Source: DASRDB01 sp035652815 (GTDB lineage Bacteria > Chloroflexota > Ktedonobacteria > Ktedonobacterales > Ktedonobacteraceae). Taken from it: 64,000 nucleotides of DNA. The notes under the pieces were generated by a model that did not search any database, had not been told where the DNA came from, and saw nothing but the letters and a program-made list of their open reading frames with translations. The stretch lies in contig DASRDB010000001.1 of the NCBI GenBank assembly GCA_035652815.1, positions 372,001 through 436,000 of the forward strand, read 5' to 3'. The stretch's first letter is position 1. Each line of letters starts with the position of its first letter. Positions 1-9,787 of this stretch are shown here, piece by piece. A program made the translations under genes and the position numbers.

Positions 1-83
1 ATCCTGAGCGAAGCGAAGGATCTCCGGTAGTGGCACGCGAATCGCCCGGCAAAGAGATCCTTCGCTTCGCTCAGGATGACATG
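1..83. repeat. REP-like inverted repeat, family A
   Basis: The arms at 1-25 and 54-83 are reverse complements built on the core CTGAGCGAAGCGAAGGATC. The left arm may start before the window. A decayed third copy of the right arm follows at about 97-125. The same family returns at 40884, 44041, 53809 and 59531, always between genes. It is a non-coding hairpin element; whether it moves or ends transcription cannot be seen here. Confidence 0.85.
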
Positions 84-216
84 CTGGTGGGACTCCTTTC
101 GCTTCAGGATGGCATGCCTAATGGGACTCCTTTTTAGTTGTCAAAACGCATCAGCGCGCCCCTACAAATTGATTGCCGGATGCCTGTTATCAACGCCCAG
201 CAATCAACAAGGGTAT

Positions 217-1656
217 CTACAACTTCTTAAAGGTGCAGGTCACTTTACCGAAATGGAGCGTATCGCCATCCTGAATGGGCATAGGCTTGTCGGGGTCGAC
301 GCGTCTGCCATTGACGCGGGTCGAGTTGGTGCTGTTGAGGTCGGTGACTGTATAGCCGCTGCCAACATGTTCGATGGTGGCATGAATGCGCGAGGTGGTA
401 TCGCCGCCAGGGATCTTGCTCAGGTCTACCTGCGGATTAATGCCCGGCACGTCGTGATCGACGCGGCCAACCAGGGCCTGTTCGCCGCTCAACTGCACTT
501 CCTGGCCGTTGCTGAAGATCAGCTTGCCCCAGGGCTTGTTGGGATCGACCGCAGGCTGCTGTGCGGGTTTCGGCTTGATCGGCTGGCGCGGAGCCGGAAT
601 GGTCTGCGAGTTCGGTGACACCTCTGTCTGCACCGTTGGCTGCGCGCTCTGCGGCGGTGGTGTATAGACCGGCACTTTCGGCGCGGGCGGCGGCGGAGGC
701 GGCGTGGCTGGCTTAGACGCGCCAGGAATAATCGTCACCGAAGGCTGCGGCATGACCGGCGGCGTCTGCGGTGTTGGCGGCACGTATGGCTGCGGCTTTG
801 GCGCAGGTGGAGGCGTGGCAGGTTTAGGCGCGGGCTTCGGCGGTGTATACGTTGGAACAGCCTGAGTAGGTGGTTGTGGGGCAGGGCTTGCCTGTGGAAT
901 CGCGGCCTGCGACGCCGAAAGCGTCTGGAAGGTGGACGCTCCACAATTTGGACAGAATGATACTCCCGGCTTGATCTCCGTTTTGCAATTGGGGCAAAGC
1001 GTCTTCAATGAACGCCCGCAGCCAGTACAGAACGTATCCCCCTCTTCATAAGGTGTATTGCAATTTGGGCAGCGTAACTGTGTCGGCGCGGGAGCAGGCG
1101 CGGCCTGCTGCGCTGGCGGCGTATACACGGGAGTCGGCGGAGTATAGACCGGCGGGGGCGGCGAATAAGCGGGCGGCGTATAGACTGGAACCGAGGACGG
1201 CTGCGCCCACTGCTGTGAAATTTGCGGCACCAGGTGCGCCGGAATAGGGCCAAGCCGCACTTCTGGCTTCTGCTGCCGCACCAACCAGTCTACTTCGTTC
1301 AAGACCTGGTTGCCCAGGCTCGCCTGTCGAATCGCTCCGGCTCCGGCAGTCAGCATCAAGGGCCAGAGGACGGGCGCGGCCACCAGGCCAACTGCGCCAA
1401 CCGCCGCTTTATCAATCCACTTCTGCTGGCCAATCATCGCCACCGTGCCGCCCGCCAATCGCTGAATAATGACGCTGAGAGCAGCCTGCATACCCACCAG
1501 AGCAGCAAGATCGCCGCCCTTCTTTAACTGCACCATCATCTGGTCTTTGTTGCCAATCGACTGCACCTCGTATCCCTGCATTCGATACTTCTGCTCTAGA
1601 TCGCTGGCAAGCCGCTCGATATCAATCTCTTCAGAGTTATAAAATCTGGCGTCCAT
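217..1656 (-). CDS. Zinc-ribbon, proline-rich FHA-domain protein
   Basis: The 479-residue protein has four parts. The N-terminus (1-150) carries a hydrophobic stretch at about 75-120 that may be membrane-associated. A proline-rich linker follows. Two CxxC...CxxC zinc ribbons lie at about 195-245 (CPNCNTPYEEGDTFCTGCG, then CPNC...CPNCG). A second long proline-rich linker leads to a C-terminal FHA domain at about 377-479, with the motifs VGR, SRIHA and LNSTNST. FHA domains bind phosphothreonine, so a role in Ser/Thr-kinase signalling is inferred; the ligand is unknown. The ATG at 1656 follows a purine-rich AAGGAG. The gene stands alone, divergent from the restriction enzyme gene. Such fusions are frequent in Ktedonobacteria. 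Confidence 0.85.
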   Translation of the reverse strand: MDARFYNSEEIDIERLASDLEQKYRMQGYEVQSIGNKDQMMVQLKKGGDLAALVGMQAALSVIIQRLAGGTVAMIGQQKWIDKAAVGAVGLVAAPVLWPLMLTAGAGAIRQASLGNQVLNEVDWLVRQQKPEVRLGPIPAHLVPQISQQWAQPSSVPVYTPPAYSPPPPVYTPPTPVYTPPAQQAAPAPAPTQLRCPNCNTPYEEGDTFCTGCGRSLKTLCPNCKTEIKPGVSFCPNCGASTFQTLSASQAAIPQASPAPQPPTQAVPTYTPPKPAPKPATPPPAPKPQPYVPPTPQTPPVMPQPSVTIIPGASKPATPPPPPPAPKVPVYTPPPQSAQPTVQTEVSPNSQTIPAPRQPIKPKPAQQPAVDPNKPWGKLIFSNGQEVQLSGEQALVGRVDHDVPGINPQVDLSKIPGGDTTSRIHATIEHVGSGYTVTDLNSTNSTRVNGRRVDPDKPMPIQDGDTLHFGKVTCTFKKL

Positions 1657-1836
1657 AAGTTCTCCTTATTAATATAGGCTTCGTGACACCCTACGTTTTT
1701 TGTCATGCTGCTATTGTATATCGTTTTAGCTATATCTGGTAACATATACGGCTGGCTTTTAAGAAAGTTAGATGACTTCTGAAGGAGATCATGATATGAT
1801 AGCGAACACAGTTTGCTGGATGGAGTTGTTCTTACG

Positions 1837-4800
1837 ATGGGTGACGTTGCGAATTTTGCTGAGTTTTTGACAGGCTTCTTCGCTATTTTTACGCAAAAAA
1901 CGTTCCGGCGCGTTGACTACCTTACCTATTTAAATCTACCAGAGAAAAGTCGAGGCAACGACGAGGCTCCCATCGTTGATACCGCCATTGTCAGTCCACT
2001 TTTAGGCTTGTTAGGCTTTGCTCCCGGCGAACGATTCTATAATCAACAACGCAAAAATGGGCGACCGGATTTTGCGCCCGCCGAACCCGTCTATGGCACC
2101 TGCTTCATTGTTGAAGATAAAAATACCAGCCTGGACCTGACGCTGAATCTAAACGAACCCGATAGCCATCTTTCACAGCTTGAAGGGTATATACGGGCTG
2201 CTGCTTTACGCCTGGGCTGGCTCACGAATGGTCGCCGCCTGATGGTCTGGGACTTTACCAATACTCCACGATGCATTATCGAACTCGATATTCCCGCTAT
2301 GGTGCGCAAATGGCTCAATGGACAATCGCTTTCCCCTGCTTATGAAAAGGCCCTACATGACCTGTTTGATCTCTGCCATAAATCCTCGTTTGCCGATACA
2401 CAGCGCATTGAGCGGGAAATTGGTACAGACCTTGACGAATGGCTGGCTCAGGCGCTTCCGCTTGGTACGGGCAAGGGCAACGAGTCGGTACTGGTTGAAG
2501 AATTGCAGATGCTGGTGATGGAACTGCAACGAGACGCCCGGCGCATCCTCGACCATCATTTAACCCGCTATGCCGAATATGCTGAGAGAATTTATCGCCT
2601 GACAGATAATGACCCGGAACCCGCCGCACAGAAGCTGCGCGAGGGACGCAAAAAATTCTTAACGATTCTCCTGGAAGACTACCAGAAGATATGGGGTCTG
2701 GATAGCGATGAGATGAACGCCATCGAAAATGTACTGGTGCGACTTGAACAGGATGCTAACGCTTTCTTCGGGCCGAAAGATGTTCTCGCGGCTGTCCTGC
2801 AACCTATCAATGAGGCGCGACGGCGTAAGTACGTAGATAAACCTAACGCGGCACGTCCTATGTCCACCATTGATGACTTCACCCCATTGCGTAATGCCTT
2901 GCACCTCTATACAGAGATGGCCTTTGACTACCATAAACGGCAGGCAACGCTCAATCATGATTACCAGACCGACCGGAACATTAACGATGACTACCACATC
3001 TGGGCCACGCTGGTCAAAGAAACCATGCTGGGCGACTTGAGCGAGGAACAACGCCGCGAGGAATTTGCCTTGCAGGCGGCCTATGTGGTCTTCATTCGCC
3101 TGCTCCTGATTCGCGTCTGTGAGGATAAGGGCATTTTCCCCGGTCGTTTCATCTCAGATGGCGGCCTCAAGCACTGGCAGGAAGACATTAAACGCTACTG
3201 GATTTTCGCGCAGGGCAACCCCTATGATCCCCTATTGGATATGGCCTATGCCAACGCGCAAAACATCTATGCCCACTTTTTTACGGGCCGCGAACTCTTC
3301 AACTGGTATCGCCTTGACCGCCAGCACTTCATCATGGCCCTGCATCGCCTCAGTCGCTTCAATTTCGCGGGCGTAGACTCCGACATCATCGGCACCATCT
3401 ATAATACCTATGTCAACCGCAAGGAAAAGCGCGAAAAAGGGCAATACTACACGCCGCCCGAAATTGTCAATTACATTCTGGACGAGGTTGGATACAGGGA
3501 CAAAGCCATGATCGGCTCGCAAAAACGCCTGATCGACCCGGCCTGCGGCAGCGGTTCCTTCCTGGTGACAGCCGTTCGACGTTTTGTTGAGGCCTACAAG
3601 GGAAAGAACGGGCAGGTAGATGATCCCGTCGCGGTGCTGGAACGAGTGCAGCAAAATATCTTTGGCTTTGATCTGAACCCGTTCGCCTGCTATCTCGCGG
3701 AAGTGAACCTGCTTATCCAGACGCTTGACCTGATAAAAATGGCTCATGACGCGGGAAAGCGACCCAATATCAAACGTTTCCATATCTACAACGTGGATGC
3801 TCTGGCCCGCCCAACTGGACGCTACTACTACACGCACTTTAATATCCTGCTCGCCGAAGAAAGCGATATCGTCGAACAGATCAAAAGCCGCCGCCCTGAT
3901 ACGCCTTACGTCCAGGGCTTTGCCTACGTGGTCGCCAACCCGCCCTATGGAGCCAGCCTGAGCGATGAATATAAGAACACCCTGCGCAACGAATGGGCCG
4001 ACGTCTTCTACGGCCAGCCCGACACCTACACCTTCTTCCTGAAACTCGGCCTCGAACTGCTCGCCCCCAACGGTCGGCTCGGCTTTATCACACCCAATAC
4101 GTATTTGATGGGCAAAAACACTGCCGCATTACGAGGCCAGCTATTGGCGAAAGGGCGTATAGAGCAAATTGTCGATCTTCCGCAAGGCATCTGGCCTGAT
4201 GCGAATGTCGATTGCGCTCTTCTTTTCCTGGTTGCCGAAAACGACGAGGAAAAACGCCGACAACAGCAAGTTCAGATTCACCTGTTAGGCTTGCGTGATA
4301 CCCTCGATAAACTTGTGGCAAGAACCTGGGTCGAATCACTCGCACAACAACAATCCCGTTGGATAGACGACCCACAACACAAATTCGATATCCGCTATGA
4401 CGACCTGCTGCAACGTATTGAGGATGCTTGTAAAGTTCCTGTTAATGGGAATGGAAACAGTGTACTACGGCTCAATGATGTAACGGAAAGCACTCAAGGC
4501 ATCATTCCTTATGAAACGCAAGAAGAGGCAAATATTAATCTTTACATTAAACCATACAGAAACATACCCCCAGGGGAAGTTGAATGGAAACCTTTACTTG
4601 ATGGTAGCGCATTTATAGGACGTTATGAACTACGTTGGGGAAAATCACATCCATACTTAAAATATGGTAGCTGGCTCTGTAGACCTCGTGAAAATAAATT
4701 CTTTGACTCTTCCAAACTGCTTGTGCAAGACATGCGGAATCGCGCCCTTAAGCGCCGGTTAGTAGCTACCTATGACGATCAAAAATTTTACAACCGCCAC

Positions 4801-5595
4801 AATTTTAGTAACATCATTATCAAAAATCCGGCGTATGATCTCAAATACATTCTCGCGCTTTTCAACTCATCTCTGCTCAATTACTGGTTTGCGCGTCAAT
4901 TTGATAATGTTCACATCAACCCTTCTTACTTCCGTCAATTGCCTATCTATCCTGCTGATGCCACCACCCAGGCAACCTTTGTCAGCTTAGTAGATGCCAT
5001 CCTGGACAAACATGCGCAACTCAACAAATTGAGAGAGCAGGGATACGTCATCAAGCAGCAGCGAGACGGGCAGGCAATTATCGAAGTTCCATACACCAAT
5101 CTGCTACAGGAATTACAGGCGGCTAATCGCAACTATCCGGTTATCACGTTGTACGATGCCTTATCGCTGGACATGTTTACCATTCCTGAACGCTGCGATC
5201 TGCAGGCCAGCATCAGCAGCAACATCTTCATACCAGAGAAGTATCCAACCACGCTTGTCCTGCGCCACAACAAACTCTGGCTAGAGGTGCCGGATGAGCA
5301 GGCGCGCCGCTATCTCCTGCATTATCTCGCTGACCCACGCTGGCAAGGCAGAACCTGGGATGAGATTAAAAATAACGCGCTCATCCCCGAAGACCACGAA
5401 GCCCTACAGGCCCTTTTCACCCTGGAAGCGCAAAAGAGGCAGCGCATCCTGACCCTACTTGAAGAGATCAAACGCATCGACCAGGAAATAGACGAGCGTG
5501 TGCTTGACCTCTACGGCATCACTCATCCAGCCGACCGCCAACGTGTTTTAGGAAGCGCGCCATTGGAAGAGGAGCAGAATGGGGGAGAGGAATGA
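1837..5595 (+). CDS. Type IIG (Eco57I-like) restriction endonuclease/N6-adenine methyltransferase
   Basis: A single chain of 1252 residues appears to combine cleavage and methylation. A PD-(D/E)xK-like nuclease motif is near residues 76-95 (RPDF, then IVEDKN). The SAM-binding motif DPACGSGSF is near 567 and the catalytic NPPYG near 701, preceded by GQYYTPPEIV, which is typical of N6-adenine methyltransferases. The C-terminal third should hold the target recognition domain. The DNA coding for about 4440-4900 is visibly richer in A+T than its flanks, as is usual for exchangeable recognition domains. A TTG at 1813 is also in frame; the ATG at 1837 is preferred, with GGAG 11 bases upstream. A BREX PglX-type methylase is the main alternative, but no other BREX genes are present. 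Confidence 0.85.
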   Translation: MGDVANFAEFLTGFFAIFTQKTFRRVDYLTYLNLPEKSRGNDEAPIVDTAIVSPLLGLLGFAPGERFYNQQRKNGRPDFAPAEPVYGTCFIVEDKNTSLDLTLNLNEPDSHLSQLEGYIRAAALRLGWLTNGRRLMVWDFTNTPRCIIELDIPAMVRKWLNGQSLSPAYEKALHDLFDLCHKSSFADTQRIEREIGTDLDEWLAQALPLGTGKGNESVLVEELQMLVMELQRDARRILDHHLTRYAEYAERIYRLTDNDPEPAAQKLREGRKKFLTILLEDYQKIWGLDSDEMNAIENVLVRLEQDANAFFGPKDVLAAVLQPINEARRRKYVDKPNAARPMSTIDDFTPLRNALHLYTEMAFDYHKRQATLNHDYQTDRNINDDYHIWATLVKETMLGDLSEEQRREEFALQAAYVVFIRLLLIRVCEDKGIFPGRFISDGGLKHWQEDIKRYWIFAQGNPYDPLLDMAYANAQNIYAHFFTGRELFNWYRLDRQHFIMALHRLSRFNFAGVDSDIIGTIYNTYVNRKEKREKGQYYTPPEIVNYILDEVGYRDKAMIGSQKRLIDPACGSGSFLVTAVRRFVEAYKGKNGQVDDPVAVLERVQQNIFGFDLNPFACYLAEVNLLIQTLDLIKMAHDAGKRPNIKRFHIYNVDALARPTGRYYYTHFNILLAEESDIVEQIKSRRPDTPYVQGFAYVVANPPYGASLSDEYKNTLRNEWADVFYGQPDTYTFFLKLGLELLAPNGRLGFITPNTYLMGKNTAALRGQLLAKGRIEQIVDLPQGIWPDANVDCALLFLVAENDEEKRRQQQVQIHLLGLRDTLDKLVARTWVESLAQQQSRWIDDPQHKFDIRYDDLLQRIEDACKVPVNGNGNSVLRLNDVTESTQGIIPYETQEEANINLYIKPYRNIPPGEVEWKPLLDGSAFIGRYELRWGKSHPYLKYGSWLCRPRENKFFDSSKLLVQDMRNRALKRRLVATYDDQKFYNRHNFSNIIIKNPAYDLKYILALFNSSLLNYWFARQFDNVHINPSYFRQLPIYPADATTQATFVSLVDAILDKHAQLNKLREQGYVIKQQRDGQAIIEVPYTNLLQELQAANRNYPVITLYDALSLDMFTIPERCDLQASISSNIFIPEKYPTTLVLRHNKLWLEVPDEQARRYLLHYLADPRWQGRTWDEIKNNALIPEDHEALQALFTLEAQKRQRILTLLEEIKRIDQEIDERVLDLYGITHPADRQRVLGSAPLEEEQNGGEE

Positions 5596-5603
5596 GATGA
5601 TAC

Positions 5604-6179
5604 TTATTGAAAAAAACGCAATGGACTTTCTACCCATGTTTGTAGCCATTGATCGAGTGAGTCGGCTACATAAGCCAGACCTGATTCATGCGCATCCCAG
5701 ATTTCAACAGTGAGTATTTGGCCTGTTACAGCATGCAGACAGAAGTAATTGCCACAGCCTTCTTCGCAAATTGGCAACACAAAACGAGGCCAAACGGAAA
5801 CGGCAAAAGGAACGTTTTTTCCAGGCTGTACCAGGTCTTCGAGATCAAAGAAAGTACACCTTTCAGTGAAATCCTGGTGCCACTCGAGGACTGTTCTGTC
5901 GGTCTCAGAAGGCTCGCCTGCTAATCGTAAAATGCCATAGTGAGGGCCAAAGCCCCCATTTGCTAACCGGGTATAGAGAGTACGTAAGGTGATAGGAAGC
6001 GGGAAACCCAGGGTGGCTTCTGCCTCGTTTACTTGCTCTTCCGTAAGTGGAGGCAACTCAAAACCGTATCTGCGCGGGTCGTCTTTCGCAACTGATGCCG
6101 ACCACCAGGCATCGGGGCCATACCAGTGTCGAGCGGCACATTTTCGTCGAATTGCCTCACACAAATCTTCTGGCTGCAT
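5604..6179 (-). CDS. SMI1/KNR4 (SUKH) family protein
   Basis: The 191-residue protein has the SUKH-fold pattern: LTEEQVNEAEATLGFPLP, then LRTLYTRLANGGFGP, then a tryptophan-rich C-terminus ending with VADSLDQWLQTWV. SUKH proteins in bacteria are often immunity proteins for secreted nuclease toxins, but many stand alone with unknown roles. No toxin gene is next to it. It is convergent with the type IIG enzyme, ending only 8 bases from that gene's stop. The start at 6179 follows GGAGAGGGTGACTT. Confidence 0.8.
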   Translation of the reverse strand: MQPEDLCEAIRRKCAARHWYGPDAWWSASVAKDDPRRYGFELPPLTEEQVNEAEATLGFPLPITLRTLYTRLANGGFGPHYGILRLAGEPSETDRTVLEWHQDFTERCTFFDLEDLVQPGKNVPFAVSVWPRFVLPICEEGCGNYFCLHAVTGQILTVEIWDAHESGLAYVADSLDQWLQTWVESPLRFFQ

Positions 6180-6361
6180 AAGTCACCCTCTCCAGGAGGA
6201 TAGAAACGATGGTGGTTAAGTTGTTCTTCATTATACACCTGGTCTGGCTCGCAAGCAACTCTCTCCCTGAAGGGAAGCCGGGCAGGGTACGGGGACCACC
6301 ATCTCTCAGACGATGATCCCCACACTTTCCCTCTTCCTGACAAGAATACAGAACCAGAGAG

Positions 6362-6530
6362 TTATGGCGACAATCTGGGTGTGATGTTCTTCGGTGACTG
6401 TGGAGCCACCCAGCTATTTGAATTGTAGGGATTGATGAACTTGGTCAACTCCCACAGTTCGGGAACAACTGGAATGCCTACCTTTGCAGCAATCCTGGCG
6501 CTCGTCGCACATACATGACGTACACAAGCA
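6362..6530 (-). other. Possible frameshifted C-terminal extension of the lipoprotein
   Basis: Downstream of the lipoprotein stop a second frame stays open and reads like protein, with two close cysteine pairs and then ELWELTKFINPYNSNSW before a stop at 6362. The two frames overlap over 6531-6610. A one-base frame change in this overlap would fuse them into one longer secreted protein. It could equally be chance coding potential. Confidence 0.35.
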
Positions 6531-7109
6531 TCACACGAATTGTACTGTGTGACAATGATGAGCCATAATTTCGTCATGCGACTCCGAATCGACCCTGCCA
6601 GTGGCCACAAATTTGAGAATATCCAGATCTGCTAAGACCTCCGAATGCCCCTGGGTGTTGTTCCCCCAAAAGATCGGGGTCGTATACAATACCACTGCCC
6701 GCGCTGGTTCGGGCGTTCCCTCGTACACCCCACGAGTGAGTTGGGCAACGAGTTCGCCCATGCCCAGGTTCCTACCATCCGTGTTTGGCAGCAATGCTGT
6801 TCTGCATGCGTTGGCATCCTGGAGCCGATAGACGGCCTCCCATGAGGGACTGAACCGGGCAACCGGCCCATTAGCGGTCGTATTGAGGGTATTCACCGTA
6901 CAGGCGACAGTACCCTGGTTGACCACCGTGACGTTTCCCCCACCTCCCCCACTACTGGTACTGCCTCCACACGCGGTAAGCAGGAAAACGAGGATCAGGA
7001 GAGCATAGGCTTTCAAGGCGCTGAGCTTTTGCACCACTCGCCTTCCCTGTAAGGGGGCTTTGCTACATGCCAGTCTGATGTGATAGACCGGGGCGTTAAT
7101 CGTGTTCAT
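6531..7109 (-). CDS. Putative lipoprotein, function unknown
   Basis: The protein of about 192 residues starts at 7109 behind a strong ribosome site, AGGAGGTGACACCT. A longer in-frame start at 7160 lacks such a site. A hydrophobic segment (YALLILVFLLTACGG) ends in a lipobox with the expected cysteine, followed by a Ser/Gly-rich linker. The mature part resembles no family I recognise. It begins with VTVVNQGTVACTVNT and should lie outside the cell, anchored by lipid. The 3' end may be frameshifted (see 6362-6530). Confidence 0.65.
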   Translation of the reverse strand: MNTINAPVYHIRLACSKAPLQGRRVVQKLSALKAYALLILVFLLTACGGSTSSGGGGGNVTVVNQGTVACTVNTLNTTANGPVARFSPSWEAVYRLQDANACRTALLPNTDGRNLGMGELVAQLTRGVYEGTPEPARAVVLYTTPIFWGNNTQGHSEVLADLDILKFVATGRVDSESHDEIMAHHCHTVQFV

Positions 7110-7275
7110 AGGTGTCACCTCCTGCATAATTTGGATGTTTTTCCCTGAAATTCCTGCCAATCAGTGCTATACTTGCCTTTAGGAACTATTCTTCTTGAGC
7201 TTAAGTTTAGTGGGGAAGAAGGCAAGAAACAGTCGCGTTTCGTATCGGAAAAGATATCGCTTTCAGGCGCTTAAA

Positions 7276-7328
7276 AAGTATCGTTTAAGTATCGTTTGGT
7301 GTCGTCAGAGCTTGCGCAAGTATCGTTT
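7276..7328 (+). promoter_or_regulatory. Three direct repeats AAGTATCGTTT upstream of the XRE gene
   Basis: Perfect 11-bp copies lie at 7276-7286, 7287-7297 and 7318-7328. The first two abut, so they are one helical turn apart. Related TATCG words occur just upstream (7230-7260). The block sits 53 bases before the start of the XRE-TPR gene and is a plausible binding array for that regulator. This role is inferred from position only. Confidence 0.55.
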
Positions 7329-7380
7329 TGCTTGCTTTTAGACGTGGGTAGCATGTACTCTTTGAGAAGAGCGGGTTGTT

Positions 7381-8775
7381 ATGAGAAATGAGCGACTACG
7401 CAAGGCCCGGAAGGAGAGGCGGTGGACGATAGAGGAGGCTTGTGAAAGGATTGGGGTCAGCCGCACCACCTATATTCGTTGGGAACAGGGTACACAAAAA
7501 CCTCAAGACCTTCCCCTTACCTGGGCATGCAAGGCTTTTAGCATGACCGCTGAACAACTCGGTTTTACAGAGTGGCCCGATCAAACAGAAAAGGCTGAAT
7601 CGCAGGAAACCAACGCAGTTTTCCTATCAGATCAGGACATGCAATCTGAGAAGAGTTCAACTGTTATCAGGCTCACTCGCGAGCAGGCCGAGTGGATTGC
7701 CGATTTACTGGGGCTGGGGAATAACGCAATGACACCATTCCATCTGTCAAGGCGAGCTGCCTTGATCACAATACTAAAACAGGCTGGAATCGCTGTAGCT
7801 ACTACACAACTTTTGGAAGCAGAGCTATGGGAACGCCTGGAAAGGGTTCTAGGGAAACCTTCAAGCATTGATGCAGCAACGCTAGAACACCTGGGATCAC
7901 TTGCTGAACAGGGCTGGCAGTTTATTCCTGAGATTGCCGGTGTGGTTTCCCGTAATACCCTGAACTATGTGTTAGAACACCTGAAAACGGTGACTGAACT
8001 GCTAGAAGTGCCTCATCCGATGCCAGTATACAGACAACTGTGCGATACCGCTGCGCAGCTTGCTCTGATCTCCGGTGTCATTCTAGCGGCCATGAAAAAG
8101 TATTCCTCTGCTCGCCACTATTACGATGTATCAATTCATGCAGCGCGTGAAGCTGGTTTACCCGCTTTAGAGGCCATTGGATTAGCGCGCAAGAGTTTTA
8201 CCTTTACTTACAATGATCAAGTCGATCAGACACTTCCACTGGTTCAAGAAGCTTTCCGCCTGTCTACTCAGGACAGTACTGAACATTACTGGATAGCTGC
8301 CATACTAGCTGAAGTGTACGCGAACATGGGACAAGCCGACGCCAGTTTCAGGACATTAGAGCAGGCAAAACCGATTACCAATTATACACAGCCAGAAGAC
8401 ACATATAGGACGGTGTTCAACCACTTCCTTCTTGCTGGCTACGAGAGCGTTTGCTTCATGAAGCTTCATCGCCTGGATGATGCTCAGGCCATTCTCCGCG
8501 ACACCCTTGAGTACCCTACATTCCCATCCATTTATATCAAATCGAATATGCTGACCGACCTTGCCAGTATTCACTTACGGCAGGGAGATATTGCAGGTGG
8601 CTTCACCTATGCTACGGAAGCCTTACAGATCATCGCGCTCACAAAATCACCCAGTATGTTCCACTATCTGGTGGACTTCCGTAGCCAGTTGAAGTCAGGC
8701 CAGGGGACAGCGGAGGTGAGGCAGTTCGACGAGCAAATACGCACGGTGTCGCATCTGATAGACGGCGTAATATAG
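7381..8775 (+). CDS. XRE-family regulator with TPR-like C-terminal region
   Basis: The 464-residue protein opens with a clear XRE helix-turn-helix (about 1-60: RKARKERRWTIEEACERIGV, then SRTTYIRWEQGTQKP). A variable linker and a long alpha-helical region follow. The helical region carries TPR-like repeats, for example IAAILAEVYANMGQADASF and LTDLASIHLRQGDIAGGF. This layout is common in large families of Ktedonobacteria and Actinobacteria regulators, where the helical part may sense a peptide or ligand. No partner gene is coupled to it. The repeats at 7276-7328 may be its own operator. Confidence 0.85.
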   Translation: MRNERLRKARKERRWTIEEACERIGVSRTTYIRWEQGTQKPQDLPLTWACKAFSMTAEQLGFTEWPDQTEKAESQETNAVFLSDQDMQSEKSSTVIRLTREQAEWIADLLGLGNNAMTPFHLSRRAALITILKQAGIAVATTQLLEAELWERLERVLGKPSSIDAATLEHLGSLAEQGWQFIPEIAGVVSRNTLNYVLEHLKTVTELLEVPHPMPVYRQLCDTAAQLALISGVILAAMKKYSSARHYYDVSIHAAREAGLPALEAIGLARKSFTFTYNDQVDQTLPLVQEAFRLSTQDSTEHYWIAAILAEVYANMGQADASFRTLEQAKPITNYTQPEDTYRTVFNHFLLAGYESVCFMKLHRLDDAQAILRDTLEYPTFPSIYIKSNMLTDLASIHLRQGDIAGGFTYATEALQIIALTKSPSMFHYLVDFRSQLKSGQGTAEVRQFDEQIRTVSHLIDGVI

Positions 8776-8841
8776 TAAGTAAGAGCTACTATTTTTAGCA
8801 CCCGATTTGCCTGTTGAGAAAGAAATGATTGCTAGCCCATC

Positions 8842-9633
8842 TCATTCCGGCTGCCACTGACACTTCCTATATATCTCCAACGTCTGCTGATCCCCAGGCA
8901 CATAACTGACCATTGAATACGTATTGATACCCGTAAAAACAGTCGTGGCTGTGCGCAAAGCGAGGAGACCGAGGATGCTGTGATGGACGTGAAAGACGAA
9001 CGAGGGAGCAGGTCTACCCTCTGGATAGCTGGCTGAGGCGATGCGGCGGAACTCGGGTAGCTCGCGCAGGCGTTTCCACAAGTCTTTATATTCGGGCAGA
9101 TGCGTAAGCGTGCGCGTGTTGTACTGGAAATCGCTGACGAGGCGGCGGGCAAGGCTCTCCCAGCCGGTGAAAAGGCGGCGACGCGATGGGTCAAATACCA
9201 GTTCCAGCAGGTGGCGTCTTTGCTCGGGATCGGGGTCAGGTACCTCGAACAGGTTGGTCGCGGCCTCGTTCCAGGAGTGCAGGAACCAGAGGCGGTCGAG
9301 CGAGTGCGCGGGATATGAGGTATTGCGCACCAGCAGCTGCGCCAGTTCGCCAAAATCAAGCAGCACGCTGTCGGCTAGCGGATCATCGATCTGCTGTCCG
9401 GTCAGGCGTGTATAGGCCTCGTAGAAGCGCCGCCGCTCCTCGTTGGAGAGTTCAAGCACGCGGGCGATACTCTGGGCCACATGCGGCGAGGGATTACTGC
9501 GCATACCTGCCTCTAAATGATAGATGTAGGTGCGCGAAAGCCGGGTCGCCTGCGCCAGTTGCCCCTGCGACATGCCGCGTTTTTGCCGGAACTCTGTCAC
9601 CAGTTGCGCGAAATCCGATGTGTTTATTACCAT
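8842..9633 (-). CDS. XRE regulator with MmyB-like ligand-binding domain
   Basis: The protein has 263 residues. The XRE helix-turn-helix is at about 8-62 (MSQGQLAQATRLSRTYIYHL). It is followed by an MmyB-like domain with the typical SWNEAATNLFEVPDPD and LVSDFQYNTRTL motifs. Members of this family are thought to bind a fatty-acid-like ligand. The gene is divergent from the beta-oxidation operon starting at 9788, so regulation of that operon is an attractive inference. The intergenic segment holds GTTAGCTGGCAACATGTTA as a possible site. Confidence 0.85.
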   Translation of the reverse strand: MVINTSDFAQLVTEFRQKRGMSQGQLAQATRLSRTYIYHLEAGMRSNPSPHVAQSIARVLELSNEERRRFYEAYTRLTGQQIDDPLADSVLLDFGELAQLLVRNTSYPAHSLDRLWFLHSWNEAATNLFEVPDPDPEQRRHLLELVFDPSRRRLFTGWESLARRLVSDFQYNTRTLTHLPEYKDLWKRLRELPEFRRIASASYPEGRPAPSFVFHVHHSILGLLALRTATTVFTGINTYSMVSYVPGDQQTLEIYRKCQWQPE

Positions 9634-9787
9634 GCTCTTTGCTTGCCTTAGTGTTAGCTACTTCTCTCATTATGCACGAAATTTTGTTAGCTGGCAACAT
9701 GTTATTCCTTTTAGATGCATCATATAATTGAAACAGGTGCATGGGTAGTTTCTGCTGTTTTGTAGCTCAGAGAGGAGCTATTGTTAG

